Source of the DNA: Herbiconiux sp.
Lineage (GTDB): Bacteria; Actinomycetota; Actinomycetes; Actinomycetales; Microbacteriaceae
Length of the DNA stretch: 64,000 nt
Assembly: GCF_004297105.1 (NCBI RefSeq)
Contig: NZ_SCVE01000012.1
Location: forward strand, 186,001-250,000
Reading direction: 5' to 3'
The position numbers and the translations under genes were made by a program. Shown in pieces: positions 1 to 7,946 of the stretch (position 1 is its first letter; each line of letters opens with the position of its first letter). The notes beneath the pieces were generated by a model. It made no database searches. It saw nothing but the letters and a program-made list of their open reading frames with translations, and was not told the DNA's origin.

Positions 1-399
1 ACACTGTCCTACGCGCTCAACAAGGCGGCCCTGCGTGAGGCCGAGCGGCGCGGCGCCGACGACGTGATCTTCGTCAGCACCGACGACATCGTGCTGGAGG
101 GACCGACGTCGAACGTGCTGGTTCGGCACGGCGACCGCTTCCGCACCCCGCGCACCGACCTCGGCATCCTCGCCGGCACCACCCAGGCGGCCGTCTTCGA
201 CACGCTCGACGCGATGGGCTTCGACACCGCCGAGGCGGTCATCTCCTCCGCCGAGCTCGCCTCGGCCGACGCGATCTGGCTGCTCTCGAGCGGCCGGCTG
301 ATCGCGCCCGTGCGCGAGCTCGACGGCGCCCCACTCGCGGTCGACGCCGAGTTCACCGCGACCCTCCTCCAGAAGACCTTCGGCCTCGGCCCGGCCTGA
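1..399 (+). CDS. Aminotransferase class IV, PabC-like, 5' end missing
   Basis: This is the C-terminal 132 residues of a PLP-dependent fold-type IV enzyme, cut by the window edge. The segment LSYALNKAALREAE, then ADDVIFVS and LEGPTSNVLV, is the pattern of 4-amino-4-deoxychorismate lyase (last step of p-aminobenzoate synthesis) and of branched-chain aminotransferases; EGPTSNV is the conserved cofactor/substrate loop. The catalytic lysine lies upstream of the window, so lyase and aminotransferase cannot be separated. The gene converges on mtnB, with a hairpin array between them. An aminotransferase could in principle close methionine salvage, but the opposite orientation argues against a shared operon. 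Confidence 0.75.
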   Translation, partial: TLSYALNKAALREAERRGADDVIFVSTDDIVLEGPTSNVLVRHGDRFRTPRTDLGILAGTTQAAVFDTLDAMGFDTAEAVISSAELASADAIWLLSSGRLIAPVRELDGAPLAVDAEFTATLLQKTFGLGPA

Positions 400-442
400 G
401 CCGCTACCTCTGCGTCGGCCCCGGGCGCATCCCTCCGCCTCG

Positions 443-959
443 GGTTGCCACAACATGTGGCAACCCTCATCCCGAGGCGACACTTTCTGACAAATGGATG
501 ACGCACGTCACCGCGGGCGCAAGTCCGCTTGCCACAAGTTGTGGCGTGGGCACGCGAGTTGCCACAACATGTGGCAACCGCCGACACGCGCATGCCCCCG
601 CCAGCCCCGCCGATCCACTTGCCACAAGCTGTGGCCTGCGCACGCACGTTGCCACAACATGTGGCAACCCTCATCCCGAGGCGACACTTCCTGACAACCG
701 GATGACGCACGTCACGGCAGGCGCAAGCCCGCTTGCCACAAGTTGCGGCGTGGGCACGCGGGTTGCCACAACATGTGGCAACCGCCGACACGCGCATGCC
801 CCGCCAGCCCCGCCGATCCACTTGCCACACGATGCTGCATACGCACCCGGGTTGCCACAACATGTGGCAACCGCCGACACGCGGATGCCCCCGCGGGCGC
901 AAGTCCGCTTGCCACAAGTTGTGGCGTGCGCACGCGGGTTGCCACATGTTGTGGCAACC
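443..959. repeat. Array of paired palindromic hairpins with a 204-bp tandem duplication
   Basis: The space between convergent genes (400-971) is filled by two palindrome types. Type 1 has arms GGTTGCCACA and TGTGGCAACC around ACA, near 443, 557, 648, 761 and 850, and inverted (spacer TGT) at 937-959. Type 2 has core GCCACAAGTTGTGGC, near 528, 618, 732 and 908, with a decayed copy at 821. A type 2 hairpin is always followed about 30 bp later by a type 1. Positions 466-669 recur almost base for base from 670 on, a 204-bp tandem duplication, and a third partial unit follows. The same core occurs at 38.7 kb. Spacing is too regular for chance and too irregular for CRISPR. REP-like elements or bidirectional terminators are the likeliest readings. 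Confidence 0.9.
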
Positions 960-971
960 CGCGTGGGCACC

Positions 972-1682
972 TCAGCGGGTGGCGAGCGCGATCTGCAGCA
1001 GTGCCTCGGTGAGCTCGAGGTGCCAGCGCGCCTGACGCAGGTCGGCGCCCCAGGCGTAGATGCCGTGGTCGGCCACGATGAGAGCGGGCACCTCGCCGAC
1101 CGAATCGGTGCGGCCCGTGTAGACGCGCTCGAAGGCATCGCCGAGCACGCGCATGTCCTGATGGTTCTGCACCACGGGGATGACCACCCGCTCGCCGTGG
1201 GCACTGTGACCGATGCCCTTCAGCATCTCGAGGTCGTGCAGCACCACGCCCTCGGGCCAGGCGCGTCCCGCGCGCACGGCGGCCAGGGCGTGCACGTGGA
1301 TGCCGGCACCCGCACCGGTCACCCGGGCGATGCGGGCGTGCAGGCCCGCCTCGGCCGAGGGCTTGCGGGCCAGCCCGAGCGACTCGGTGAGGCCGTCGTC
1401 GGCACCCGCGCCCGAACCGGTCCAGTCGCCGTTGCCATCGACCAGCACGATGTCCGAAGCCGTGAGCTCGCCCTTGTCGAGCCCGGATGCCGTCACCGCC
1501 AGCCGCAGCGGGTCGCGGTCGAGCGTGATCGACAGGTTTCCGGCAGTGCCGGGCATCCAGCCGAGCGCCGCGAAACGCGCCGCCTCCGCCGCCAGCGCCG
1601 CCCCCGCATCCGTGACCGTCGAAGCGGTCAGGCCCTCGGGCGAGAAGACGTTGGGCGCCCAGGCGCCCGTGCCGGTGCTCAC
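972..1682 (-). CDS. mtnB: Methylthioribulose-1-phosphate dehydratase
   Basis: A 236-residue class II aldolase-fold enzyme of the methylthioadenosine salvage pathway. It removes water from 5-methylthioribulose 1-phosphate to give the diketo phosphate used by MtnC. Seen: GTAGNLS near residue 46, the zinc-ligand pair in GIHVHAL (His129, His131), and a third histidine in VADHGIYAWG. The GTG start overlaps the mtnC stop as GTGA, which fixes the start and implies translational coupling. It is the last gene of mtnA-K-C-B and runs into the hairpin array. Family assignment rests on these motifs plus the operon. Confidence 0.9.
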   Translation of the reverse strand: MSTGTGAWAPNVFSPEGLTASTVTDAGAALAAEAARFAALGWMPGTAGNLSITLDRDPLRLAVTASGLDKGELTASDIVLVDGNGDWTGSGAGADDGLTESLGLARKPSAEAGLHARIARVTGAGAGIHVHALAAVRAGRAWPEGVVLHDLEMLKGIGHSAHGERVVIPVVQNHQDMRVLGDAFERVYTGRTDSVGEVPALIVADHGIYAWGADLRQARWHLELTEALLQIALATR

Positions 1683-2452
1683 GAGGGCACGACCTCCACG
1701 TCGTCGAACGACGAGACGACGGATGAGCCCCCGAAGTCGGCCTCGAAGAACGGCTCGCCCTCGCGCGAGAACGCCACGACCTGCCAGCCGGCCTCGAGGG
1801 CCGCCGACACCTCGCCCGGGTTGTCGGTGAAGAACACGATCTCCGCCGCGGGAACGCCGAGCGCCGCCGCGATGCGGTCGTACGACGACGACTCCTTCTT
1901 CGGGCCCGCCTTGATGGTGTCGAAGTAGTCGGTGATGAGCGACGTGAGGTCGCCGTCGGGCGAGTGCCGGAACCACGGCACCTGCGAGGCCACCGAGCCC
2001 GACGAGAACACCGCGAGGCCGAGGCCGTGCGCGTGCCACTCGCGCAGCTTCGGGATGACGTCGTCGAAGAAGTGCGACGAGATCTCGTCGCGCGCGAAGC
2101 CCTCGGCCCAGATCTGTCCCTGCACGGTCTTGAGCGGCGTGGCCTTGACGTCGCGTTCCATCCACTCGTGCATGACGGCCACGATCTCGTCGGTGGAGGC
2201 ATCCGTCGGCAGCGACGCGTCGTGGATGACCTGCGCGCGCGCCTCGGCGATCGCGGGGTCGGAGGCGTGCGCGTCGAGCCAGGCGGCGAGGCGCGGGCGC
2301 GCGTAGTCGTAGAGGTCGCCCAGGATGAAGCCGGCCGCGCTCGTGGTGCCCTCGAGGTCGACCACGAGGTACTTCGCATCGACGACGAGCGGATCAGGCG
2401 TGGGGGTGGGCTCGGGCGTCAGCGCGGATTCGGGGTGCGGGGCGTCGGTCAC
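1679..2452 (-). CDS. mtnC: 2,3-diketo-5-methylthiopentyl-1-phosphate enolase-phosphatase
   Basis: A 257-residue HAD-superfamily enzyme that enolises and dephosphorylates the MtnB product to an acireductone. The HAD nucleophile motif is VVDLEGTTS (DLEGT at 32-36), in which EGT replaces the usual DGT as is typical of MtnC. FSSGSV and the acidic FFTDNPGEV motif follow. The first 22 residues are a Pro/Thr/Glu-rich extension. It overlaps mtnK by ATGA and mtnB by GTGA. No acireductone dioxygenase (mtnD), which would take the product, lies in this cluster. Confidence 0.9.
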   Translation of the reverse strand: MTDAPHPESALTPEPTPTPDPLVVDAKYLVVDLEGTTSAAGFILGDLYDYARPRLAAWLDAHASDPAIAEARAQVIHDASLPTDASTDEIVAVMHEWMERDVKATPLKTVQGQIWAEGFARDEISSHFFDDVIPKLREWHAHGLGLAVFSSGSVASQVPWFRHSPDGDLTSLITDYFDTIKAGPKKESSSYDRIAAALGVPAAEIVFFTDNPGEVSAALEAGWQVVAFSREGEPFFEADFGGSSVVSSFDDVEVVPS

Positions 2453-3645
2453 GAGGAGGTCCTTCCGGAGGCGGGTGAACGGGCGGGATCGGCGGGCGAC
2501 TCGGTGCCCGTGAGGAGGTGATGGCGGGCTGCATCGAAAAGACGCACCGAGGCATCCGCCCGGGCGGGTTCCGGCAGCGACTCGATGTCGGCGGCGTGCG
2601 AGTAGCCTGCGGCACGGCGGATGCCCTCGACCCCGGCGAAGCGCCAGGCGTCGGCCACGATCGTGGCGAGGGTGCTGTCGTCGTTCCAGGCGGCGGCGAA
2701 GGCGTCGAGGCTCGCCGGGATGGCGGCCGAGCGTGCGCGGGCGAGGTCGTGCGCCCCCACCACGTCGGCGGCGATCGCGGCAATCTCCAGGTTGGCCCAG
2801 AACAGCCCGAGGTCCATTCCGATCGGCCCCACGAAGCTGAACTCCGGGTCGAACACCTTCACGAGCTGCCGATCGTCGGCGGGAGCACGCCCCACCATCA
2901 CCGATCCGGAGTGCAGGTCACCGTGGATGAGCGCCTCATGCCGCTCGAGGAATATGCCCCGCACGTGGGCCACGGCCTCGCGCACCGCGGAGTTGCCGCG
3001 CAGCGCCCGCACCCGCTCGTCGAGCGCGGGATGCCAGTGGTTGTGCTCGTGCTCGCGGTACGGCTCATCGAGCACCACGTCGAGCGTGAGGGCACAGAGT
3101 TCGGGGTTCGCCGCGAGGGCCACCAGCTCGGCGTGCGCGGTCGCGCCGAGCGCGGCAACGGATGTCGACACGGCCAGTTCACCCACGAAGCGCCCCACCA
3201 CGGCGCCGAGTCCTGCGAGATCCAGCGTCGACGACGCAGAAGCACCGGATGCCAGCTCCGCCACGAGAACGTCGCGCAGCACCTCGAGCCCCGAGAGGTC
3301 TTCCATGACGATCACGTACCGGTCGGCGTCGAACGCCACCACGGCGGGGATCGACTCCGGCACCCGCGAGGCGAGCAGCTCGTACGTGCGCGCCTCCGAG
3401 GCGATGCGCGCCGGGTCGATCGGCCATTCCGGGCCCGCCACCTGCACCCAGGGCGGCGCCTGCTTGACCGCGAGCGACCCGAGGGGACCTCGGGCGATGA
3501 AGACCCGGTTCATGTTGCCGGCGGTGACCTCCACCACCTCGACGACCTCCGCGTCGGCGGCCAGCCGCCCCAGGTGACCGGCCTCCGCGAGGTAGCGCAC
3601 CACGTCGTCGCGCGTGACGAGCAGCTCGTACGGAGAGTCGGTCAT
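2449..3645 (-). CDS. mtnK: S-methyl-5-thioribose kinase
   Basis: A 398-residue aminoglycoside-phosphotransferase-fold kinase that phosphorylates 5-methylthioribose, so the cell cleaves methylthioadenosine with a nucleosidase rather than MtnP. Motifs: N-terminal nucleotide-binding segment with AVKQAPPWVQ, the catalytic loop HGDLHSGSV (241-248) and the metal-binding DPEFSFVGP (266-274). Length matches the family. It overlaps mtnA (ATGA, 3642-3645) and mtnC (ATGA), so the whole cluster is coupled. Confidence 0.92.
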   Translation of the reverse strand: MTDSPYELLVTRDDVVRYLAEAGHLGRLAADAEVVEVVEVTAGNMNRVFIARGPLGSLAVKQAPPWVQVAGPEWPIDPARIASEARTYELLASRVPESIPAVVAFDADRYVIVMEDLSGLEVLRDVLVAELASGASASSTLDLAGLGAVVGRFVGELAVSTSVAALGATAHAELVALAANPELCALTLDVVLDEPYREHEHNHWHPALDERVRALRGNSAVREAVAHVRGIFLERHEALIHGDLHSGSVMVGRAPADDRQLVKVFDPEFSFVGPIGMDLGLFWANLEIAAIAADVVGAHDLARARSAAIPASLDAFAAAWNDDSTLATIVADAWRFAGVEGIRRAAGYSHAADIESLPEPARADASVRLFDAARHHLLTGTESPADPARSPASGRTSS

Positions 3646-4715
3646 GCCGATGCTCCCGCAACGGCCGGCGCGAAGTAGTCGGACACCCGCTCCGGCACGA
3701 ACACCCCGCGATCGGTGGCGATGCGGGTGACGAAACGCGGCGGCGTCACGTCGAAGGCGGGGTACCAGGCATCCGTGACCAGGGCGGATGCCGTGCGCCG
3801 GCCGAGCGTGTGCAGCACCTCGGCGGGGTCGCGCTGCTCCATCACGATGTCGGCGGCCGTGGGCGCCTCGGGATCGGGCGACTGCACGAGCGCGTAGAAC
3901 GGCACATCGAACGCCGACGCGGCGATCGCGAGGCCGAGCGTGCCCACCTTGTTCACGACGCTGCCATCGAGTGCCACACGGTCGGCTGCCGTGACGAGCG
4001 CATCGATCGGGCCGATGGCCGAGCCGGGAGCGAGCGCCGCAGCGCCCATGCTGTCGGTGATGAGGGTGACGTGCTCGCCGAATTCGGCGAGCGTGTGCGC
4101 GGTGAGCCGGGCACCCTGCAGGTAGGGGCGCGTCTCGGTGGCCACCCAGTCGAAGCGCTTGCCCACCTCGCGGGCCGCCCGTACGAGCTCGATCAGGTAG
4201 CTGTCCATCCAGCAGTGGGTGAGCAGGCGGGCGCCGTCGGGCAGCAGCTCGACGGCGGCGGTGGCGAGGCGGTGGCTGCGCTCCCGGTAGAGACGCGCGC
4301 CGGAGCGCGCCGCATCGACTGCGGCCTCGACGAGCTGCGCGGTCGTGGCACCGGGAGCCTGGGCGGCCTCGTCGACGGCGGCGAGCACGCGCTGAACGGC
4401 TTCGCGCGGGTGGTTGTTGGTGGGCCGCGCGGTCTCGAGGGCGTGGCCGGCGACGCGCATCCGCTCGCGGGCCGCATCCGGAGCGAGGCCGGTCAGCTGA
4501 CCGGCCGTGATCTCGAGCCCGGCGTAGGCGGCATACAGAGGGCCCGAGCTCTGGGTGACCATCGCGGCGATGGCCGCGGCCACCTCCTCGGCGTCATGCG
4601 CCGTGACCCAGTCGACCGCCTCGGGAAAGACCCGGCGATCGAGGATGCGCACGACCCCGCCCTCGACGCGAACGGAGTCGTCGAGCGCGGGTGTGTTGCC
4701 GAAGCCAGTGCTCAT
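3642..4715 (-). CDS. mtnA: S-methyl-5-thioribose-1-phosphate isomerase
   Basis: A 357-residue MtnA/eIF2B-alpha family isomerase converting methylthioribose 1-phosphate to the ribulose form. Motifs: LTHCWMDSYL with the catalytic-site Cys168, TRPYLQGARLTA near 196-206, and TAADRVALDGSVVNKVGT with the catalytic Asp245. The residue after Cys168 is Trp, not the Asn of the usual THCN version. The frame is open to 4841, but a putative -10 box TATCCT at 4742-4747 places transcription start near 4735, so the ATG at 4763 should not be transcribed. ATG 4715 or 4721 is preferred. First gene of the salvage operon. Confidence 0.88.
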   Translation of the reverse strand: MSTGFGNTPALDDSVRVEGGVVRILDRRVFPEAVDWVTAHDAEEVAAAIAAMVTQSSGPLYAAYAGLEITAGQLTGLAPDAARERMRVAGHALETARPTNNHPREAVQRVLAAVDEAAQAPGATTAQLVEAAVDAARSGARLYRERSHRLATAAVELLPDGARLLTHCWMDSYLIELVRAAREVGKRFDWVATETRPYLQGARLTAHTLAEFGEHVTLITDSMGAAALAPGSAIGPIDALVTAADRVALDGSVVNKVGTLGLAIAASAFDVPFYALVQSPDPEAPTAADIVMEQRDPAEVLHTLGRRTASALVTDAWYPAFDVTPPRFVTRIATDRGVFVPERVSDYFAPAVAGASA

Positions 4716-4741
4716 GCCCATCCCGTCGAAGTCCCCAGACG

Positions 4742-4771
4742 AGGATACCGGTTCGGTGGGCATCGTATGCT
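4742..4771. promoter_or_regulatory. Divergent promoter pair of mtnA and the DUF2510 gene
   Basis: TATCCT on the minus strand (4742-4747) and TATGCT on the plus strand (4766-4771) both fit the TAnnnT -10 consensus. They predict starts near 4735 (mtnA) and 4778 (DUF2510 gene). Clear -35 boxes are not seen. Confidence 0.5.
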
Positions 4772-4797
4772 TGCCTCGTCCGTCAGAAAGGGACCAC

Positions 4798-5499
4798 GTG
4801 AGCGACTCGACCGGCAACCCCACCACCTCATCCGGCAGCACCCCGCCCGGCTGGCATGCCGACCCCGCCGGGTCACCTCAGCTGCGCTGGTGGGACGGCA
4901 CGCAGTGGACCGAGCACCTGCAGTGGCCGCACGCAGGCGCCCAAGCCGCATCGAGCTACCCCTCCGCTCCCGCCTACGCGTTCACGCCGCAGCCCATCGC
5001 CACGGTACCCCCGGGTGCGCCGGTGTACGGCCCCCTCATCTGGGCCATCACCTTGATGCCGCTGCTCAACCTCCTGCTGCTGCCCCTCTCGTTCACCGAG
5101 TTCGACCGCGGCATCACCGAGGCCACCAATCCGTACTCGTCGTCGACCTACGGCGGCTACTCGACAGCCGGTCTGCTCGCGCAGGGCATCAGCACCCTGC
5201 TCACCTTCGCCATCGCCGCCGCGATCATCGTGCTGTCGTATTTCGACCACCGCTGGCTGCGCCGCAACGGCTTCGTGCGGCCGTTCCACTGGGCCTGGAG
5301 CTTCTTCGCCCTGGTCGGCGCCCCCGTCTACGCCATCGGCCGCTCGGTGATCGCGCGCCGTCGCTCCGGCCGTGGAATCGCCCCGATGTGGGTGTCGATC
5401 GCCCTCTACGCCCTGAGCTGGATCATCAGCATCATCGTGGTGATCGTGGTGATCCAGGCCGCCTTCAACTCGGCCGTGCTCACCGGGAGCTACACCTGA
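4798..5499 (+). CDS. DUF2510-domain membrane protein
   Basis: A 233-residue protein of unknown function. Residues about 12-40 (PPGWHADPAGSPQLRWWDG then TQWTEH) are a DUF2510 module, a short Trp-rich motif at the N-terminus of many actinobacterial membrane proteins. About four hydrophobic segments follow. The GTG start has AGAAAGGGA upstream at good spacing and a TATGCT -10 box. Its 3' end overlaps the convergent HAD gene by 10 bp. A general envelope role is all that can be inferred. Confidence 0.8.
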   Translation: MSDSTGNPTTSSGSTPPGWHADPAGSPQLRWWDGTQWTEHLQWPHAGAQAASSYPSAPAYAFTPQPIATVPPGAPVYGPLIWAITLMPLLNLLLLPLSFTEFDRGITEATNPYSSSTYGGYSTAGLLAQGISTLLTFAIAAAIIVLSYFDHRWLRRNGFVRPFHWAWSFFALVGAPVYAIGRSVIARRRSGRGIAPMWVSIALYALSWIISIIVVIVVIQAAFNSAVLTGSYT

Positions 5500-6167
5500 G
5501 CGACTGACCCGACGGGGTCGTCGACCTGGATGAGGCCCACGAGCTCGTCCAGCGACGAGATGACGTGGGCGGCGCCAGCTGCGCGCAACAGGCGGGCCGA
5601 TTCATCCGCGAACCCCGGGCTCACGCCGACGGCGATGTAGTCGGCGGCGGAGGCGCACCGCATGTCGTCAGCCGAGTCGCCCACGTAGTAGGCGCGGGTG
5701 CGGGTGGGCCGGTGGCGCAACAGCGCCTCGAACTTGTCGTCGATCGACGCGTCGACCATGTGGAACACCGGGGGCACGGCGAGCGACCGCTGGTCGAAGC
5801 GCACCGCGGCGGCGGATGACGCCGACAACACCCCCAGCCACGCTCCGTCCTGCGCCAACGACACGAGGCACTCCGGGGCGCCGGGGCACAGGCGAGTGCG
5901 CATCGTGGAGAGCTCCGTGTTCCACTCCTCCTCGGCGGCGGGCCGGTCGTCCGCCTCGATGCCGAGCCGCCCGAGCAGCTCCGAGAACGGGAGACGGAAG
6001 CGCATCGAGAACTCGGCCTCACCGAACGCCGGCAGGCCGCGACGCCCGAGCACGAGGTTCAGAGCGGCGCGCGCGTGATCGGCGTCGACCACGATCGTGC
6101 CGTTCCAGTCGAACAGCACCATGGTGTCACCGAGGACGGCTCCCGCGCGTCGCTCGTGTCTGTTCAC
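5490..6167 (-). CDS. HAD-family phosphatase
   Basis: A 225-residue haloacid-dehalogenase-like hydrolase. Seen: nucleophile motif LFDWNGTIV (residues 18-26), motif II LSASSAA, and motif IV YYVGDSADDM, with a helical cap between. Asn in DWNGT replaces the second Asp's neighbour, as in several HAD phosphatases. The substrate cannot be told. GTG 6167 has GGGGAC upstream; an internal ATG at residue 16 is the alternative start. The 3' end overlaps the DUF2510 gene tail to tail. Confidence 0.8.
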   Translation of the reverse strand: MNRHERRAGAVLGDTMVLFDWNGTIVVDADHARAALNLVLGRRGLPAFGEAEFSMRFRLPFSELLGRLGIEADDRPAAEEEWNTELSTMRTRLCPGAPECLVSLAQDGAWLGVLSASSAAAVRFDQRSLAVPPVFHMVDASIDDKFEALLRHRPTRTRAYYVGDSADDMRCASAADYIAVGVSPGFADESARLLRAAGAAHVISSLDELVGLIQVDDPVGSVAQV

Positions 6168-6324
6168 GTCGTCCCCGTCCGGCCGTCACGCTCGGCCATC
6201 CCGAGGTTCCGTCAATCCTCCGCCACGCACCGGAGTGCGCGACTGAGGCTCTGCCGACCTGCGGATGAACGGATCGTGAACCCTGGGAACGCCCGGCCGC
6301 ACCGACCGATGCCGGGGCGGACCG

Positions 6325-7200
6325 TCAGCAGTACTTGGCGACGTAACCGGGTTTGTCGTCGGGCAGCAGCTTGCGGTCGCGCAGCACGCTCGCGGGAGGC
6401 AGCTGCGGATCTTCGCAGATCGCCGTCCACGTCTCCATCATGTTGTCGGAGTACTCGATGTCGATCACCTGGTCGCCGTAGACCCCGGTGTACGCGGCGC
6501 ACTCGTCGTAGCGCTGGCACTCCTCGGACACGGCGAAGTCGAAGCCGATCTCGTCCCGTCCTCGCGCGCCCAGCTCCGGCGTGTTCTTCTGCCCCACGGC
6601 GAGTCCTGCGCGATGGGCGCTCGTGACCAGGAGCGTGGCGTAGGCCACGGCGTCTTCGATCCCGAAGGCGCCGTCGGCCCGGGTGAAGGAGTCGAGGTTG
6701 TCGAACTCCACGGCGTCGAAGCCAGCCCCGGCGCATCCGGCCACCGTCACGGCGATCTTGTCGGCGATCGCCGCCCGGTTGTCGGGCGTGGAGATGTCGA
6801 GGATGTTCTCGTCGGGCCAATCGGGGTCGGTGACCTTCTCGCCGGAGGCGTCGTGCAGCACGAGGGAGTTGGGCCAGAGCTCGCCGGGCTGGGTCTGGAA
6901 GCCGTTGACGTAGCAGATGGAGTAGACGTCTTTCACGGGCTGCTGGCCGCTGTCGCGTGCCACCACGGTGACGTCGGGCTCGGGATCGTAGGCCCCGCCG
7001 AGCTGGTAGTCGACCTTGGCCGCGGCGGGCAGCGGCACGACGGCGAGCGGATCGACCGGGGTGGGTGTGGGAGTGGGAGTCTCGCTCGCCGTGGGTGTGG
7101 AGGAGGTCACCGCCGCCTGACCGGAGGAATCGGCCACGCACCCGGTGAGAGCCAGTGCGGCCACGGCCACGACGCTGATGGCGAGAAGACGACGATCCAC
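6325..7200 (-). CDS. GH114 family secreted lipoprotein (endo-alpha-1,4-polygalactosaminidase-like)
   Basis: A 291-residue exported protein. The N-terminus VDRRLLAISVVAVAAL then ALTGC is a lipoprotein signal peptide with Cys21, followed by a Ser/Thr/Pro linker (25-50). The rest matches the GH114/TM1410 TIM barrel: VDYQLGG, ICYVNGFQ, ILDIST, AGFDAVEFDNLDS and the C-terminal YSDN. Characterised GH114 enzymes cut galactosaminogalactan-type polymers, but most members are uncharacterised. The GTG start at 7200 is supported by TAGCAT at -13 to -8 (leaderless mRNA). No operon partner. Confidence 0.82.
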   Translation of the reverse strand: MDRRLLAISVVAVAALALTGCVADSSGQAAVTSSTPTASETPTPTPTPVDPLAVVPLPAAAKVDYQLGGAYDPEPDVTVVARDSGQQPVKDVYSICYVNGFQTQPGELWPNSLVLHDASGEKVTDPDWPDENILDISTPDNRAAIADKIAVTVAGCAGAGFDAVEFDNLDSFTRADGAFGIEDAVAYATLLVTSAHRAGLAVGQKNTPELGARGRDEIGFDFAVSEECQRYDECAAYTGVYGDQVIDIEYSDNMMETWTAICEDPQLPPASVLRDRKLLPDDKPGYVAKYC

Positions 7201-7244
7201 GCGATCGATGCTATTGGGCCAACCCGAGGTTCTGCCGAATCGCC

Positions 7245-7946
7245 TCACACCAGGCCCACCGAATAGGCGAAAATCACGGCTTGCACCCTGTCGCGCAGCT
7301 CGAGTTTCATCAGCACGCGACCGACATGGGTCTTCACGGTCGATTCCGAGAGGAACAGGCGTCCCGCGATCTCGGTGTTGGTGAGGCCCTCCGCCATGGC
7401 CACCAGCACTTCGCGCTCCCGCTCGGTGAGGGTGGCGAGAAGAGTCTGTGCGGCGGCATCCGGCGCCTGCGACGGGGAGGCGTCGACCGTGGGCGCAGGG
7501 CCCGGCAGCTGTGGCCCGAAGATCTCGAGCAGCTTCCGGGTGACGCGCGGCGACACCGCTGCGTCTCCCGAGGCCACCGCGCGGATGGCCGACACGAGTT
7601 CGGCGGGCCGCGCATCCTTCAGCAGGAAGCCGCTGGCCCCCGCGTTCAGGCCCGCGAAGGCGTACTCGTCGAGGTCGAAGGTGGTGAGGATGATGATGCG
7701 GCTGGCCGGGTTCGTCGCCACGATCGAGCGGGTGGCCTCGATGCCGTCCAGGCCGGGCATCCGTACGTCCATCAGCACCACGTCGGGCCGCAGGCGCTGC
7801 ACCGCGGCGAGCGCCTCGTATCCGTCGCCGGCTTCGCCCACCACCTCGAGACCCTCTTCGGCGTCGAGCACCAGGCGCATGCCGAGGCGGATGAGCTGCT
7901 GGTCGTCGACCAGCAGGATGCGGATGGGGGCGGCGGGGTCGGTCAT
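7245..7946 (-). CDS. NarL/LuxR-family response regulator
   Basis: A 233-residue response regulator. The receiver domain (about 8-125) has the acidic pair DD at 14-15, phospho-acceptor Asp60 in VVLMDVRMPG, and the conserved Lys in FLLKDA. A LuxR-type HTH (about 170-228: LTEREREVLVAMAEGLTNTE) ends the protein. Start overlaps the kinase stop (ATGA). It is the last gene of an ABC exporter/two-component operon, so it most likely controls that exporter. Confidence 0.92.
   Translation of the reverse strand: MTDPAAPIRILLVDDQQLIRLGMRLVLDAEEGLEVVGEAGDGYEALAAVQRLRPDVVLMDVRMPGLDGIEATRSIVATNPASRIIILTTFDLDEYAFAGLNAGASGFLLKDARPAELVSAIRAVASGDAAVSPRVTRKLLEIFGPQLPGPAPTVDASPSQAPDAAAQTLLATLTEREREVLVAMAEGLTNTEIAGRLFLSESTVKTHVGRVLMKLELRDRVQAVIFAYSVGLV

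Noticed and set aside
443..959. CRISPR array
   Set aside because: Repeats are themselves near-perfect palindromes of two types, spacers are repeated rather than unique, spacing alternates 87-114 bp, and no cas genes are in view.
467..960. Repeat-peptide coding region (Cys/Trp-rich repeats in several frames)
   Set aside because: The 204-bp unit is a multiple of three, so frames stay open on both strands. Pairing of the arms is kept rather than codons, there is no Shine-Dalgarno, and the genes on both sides converge.
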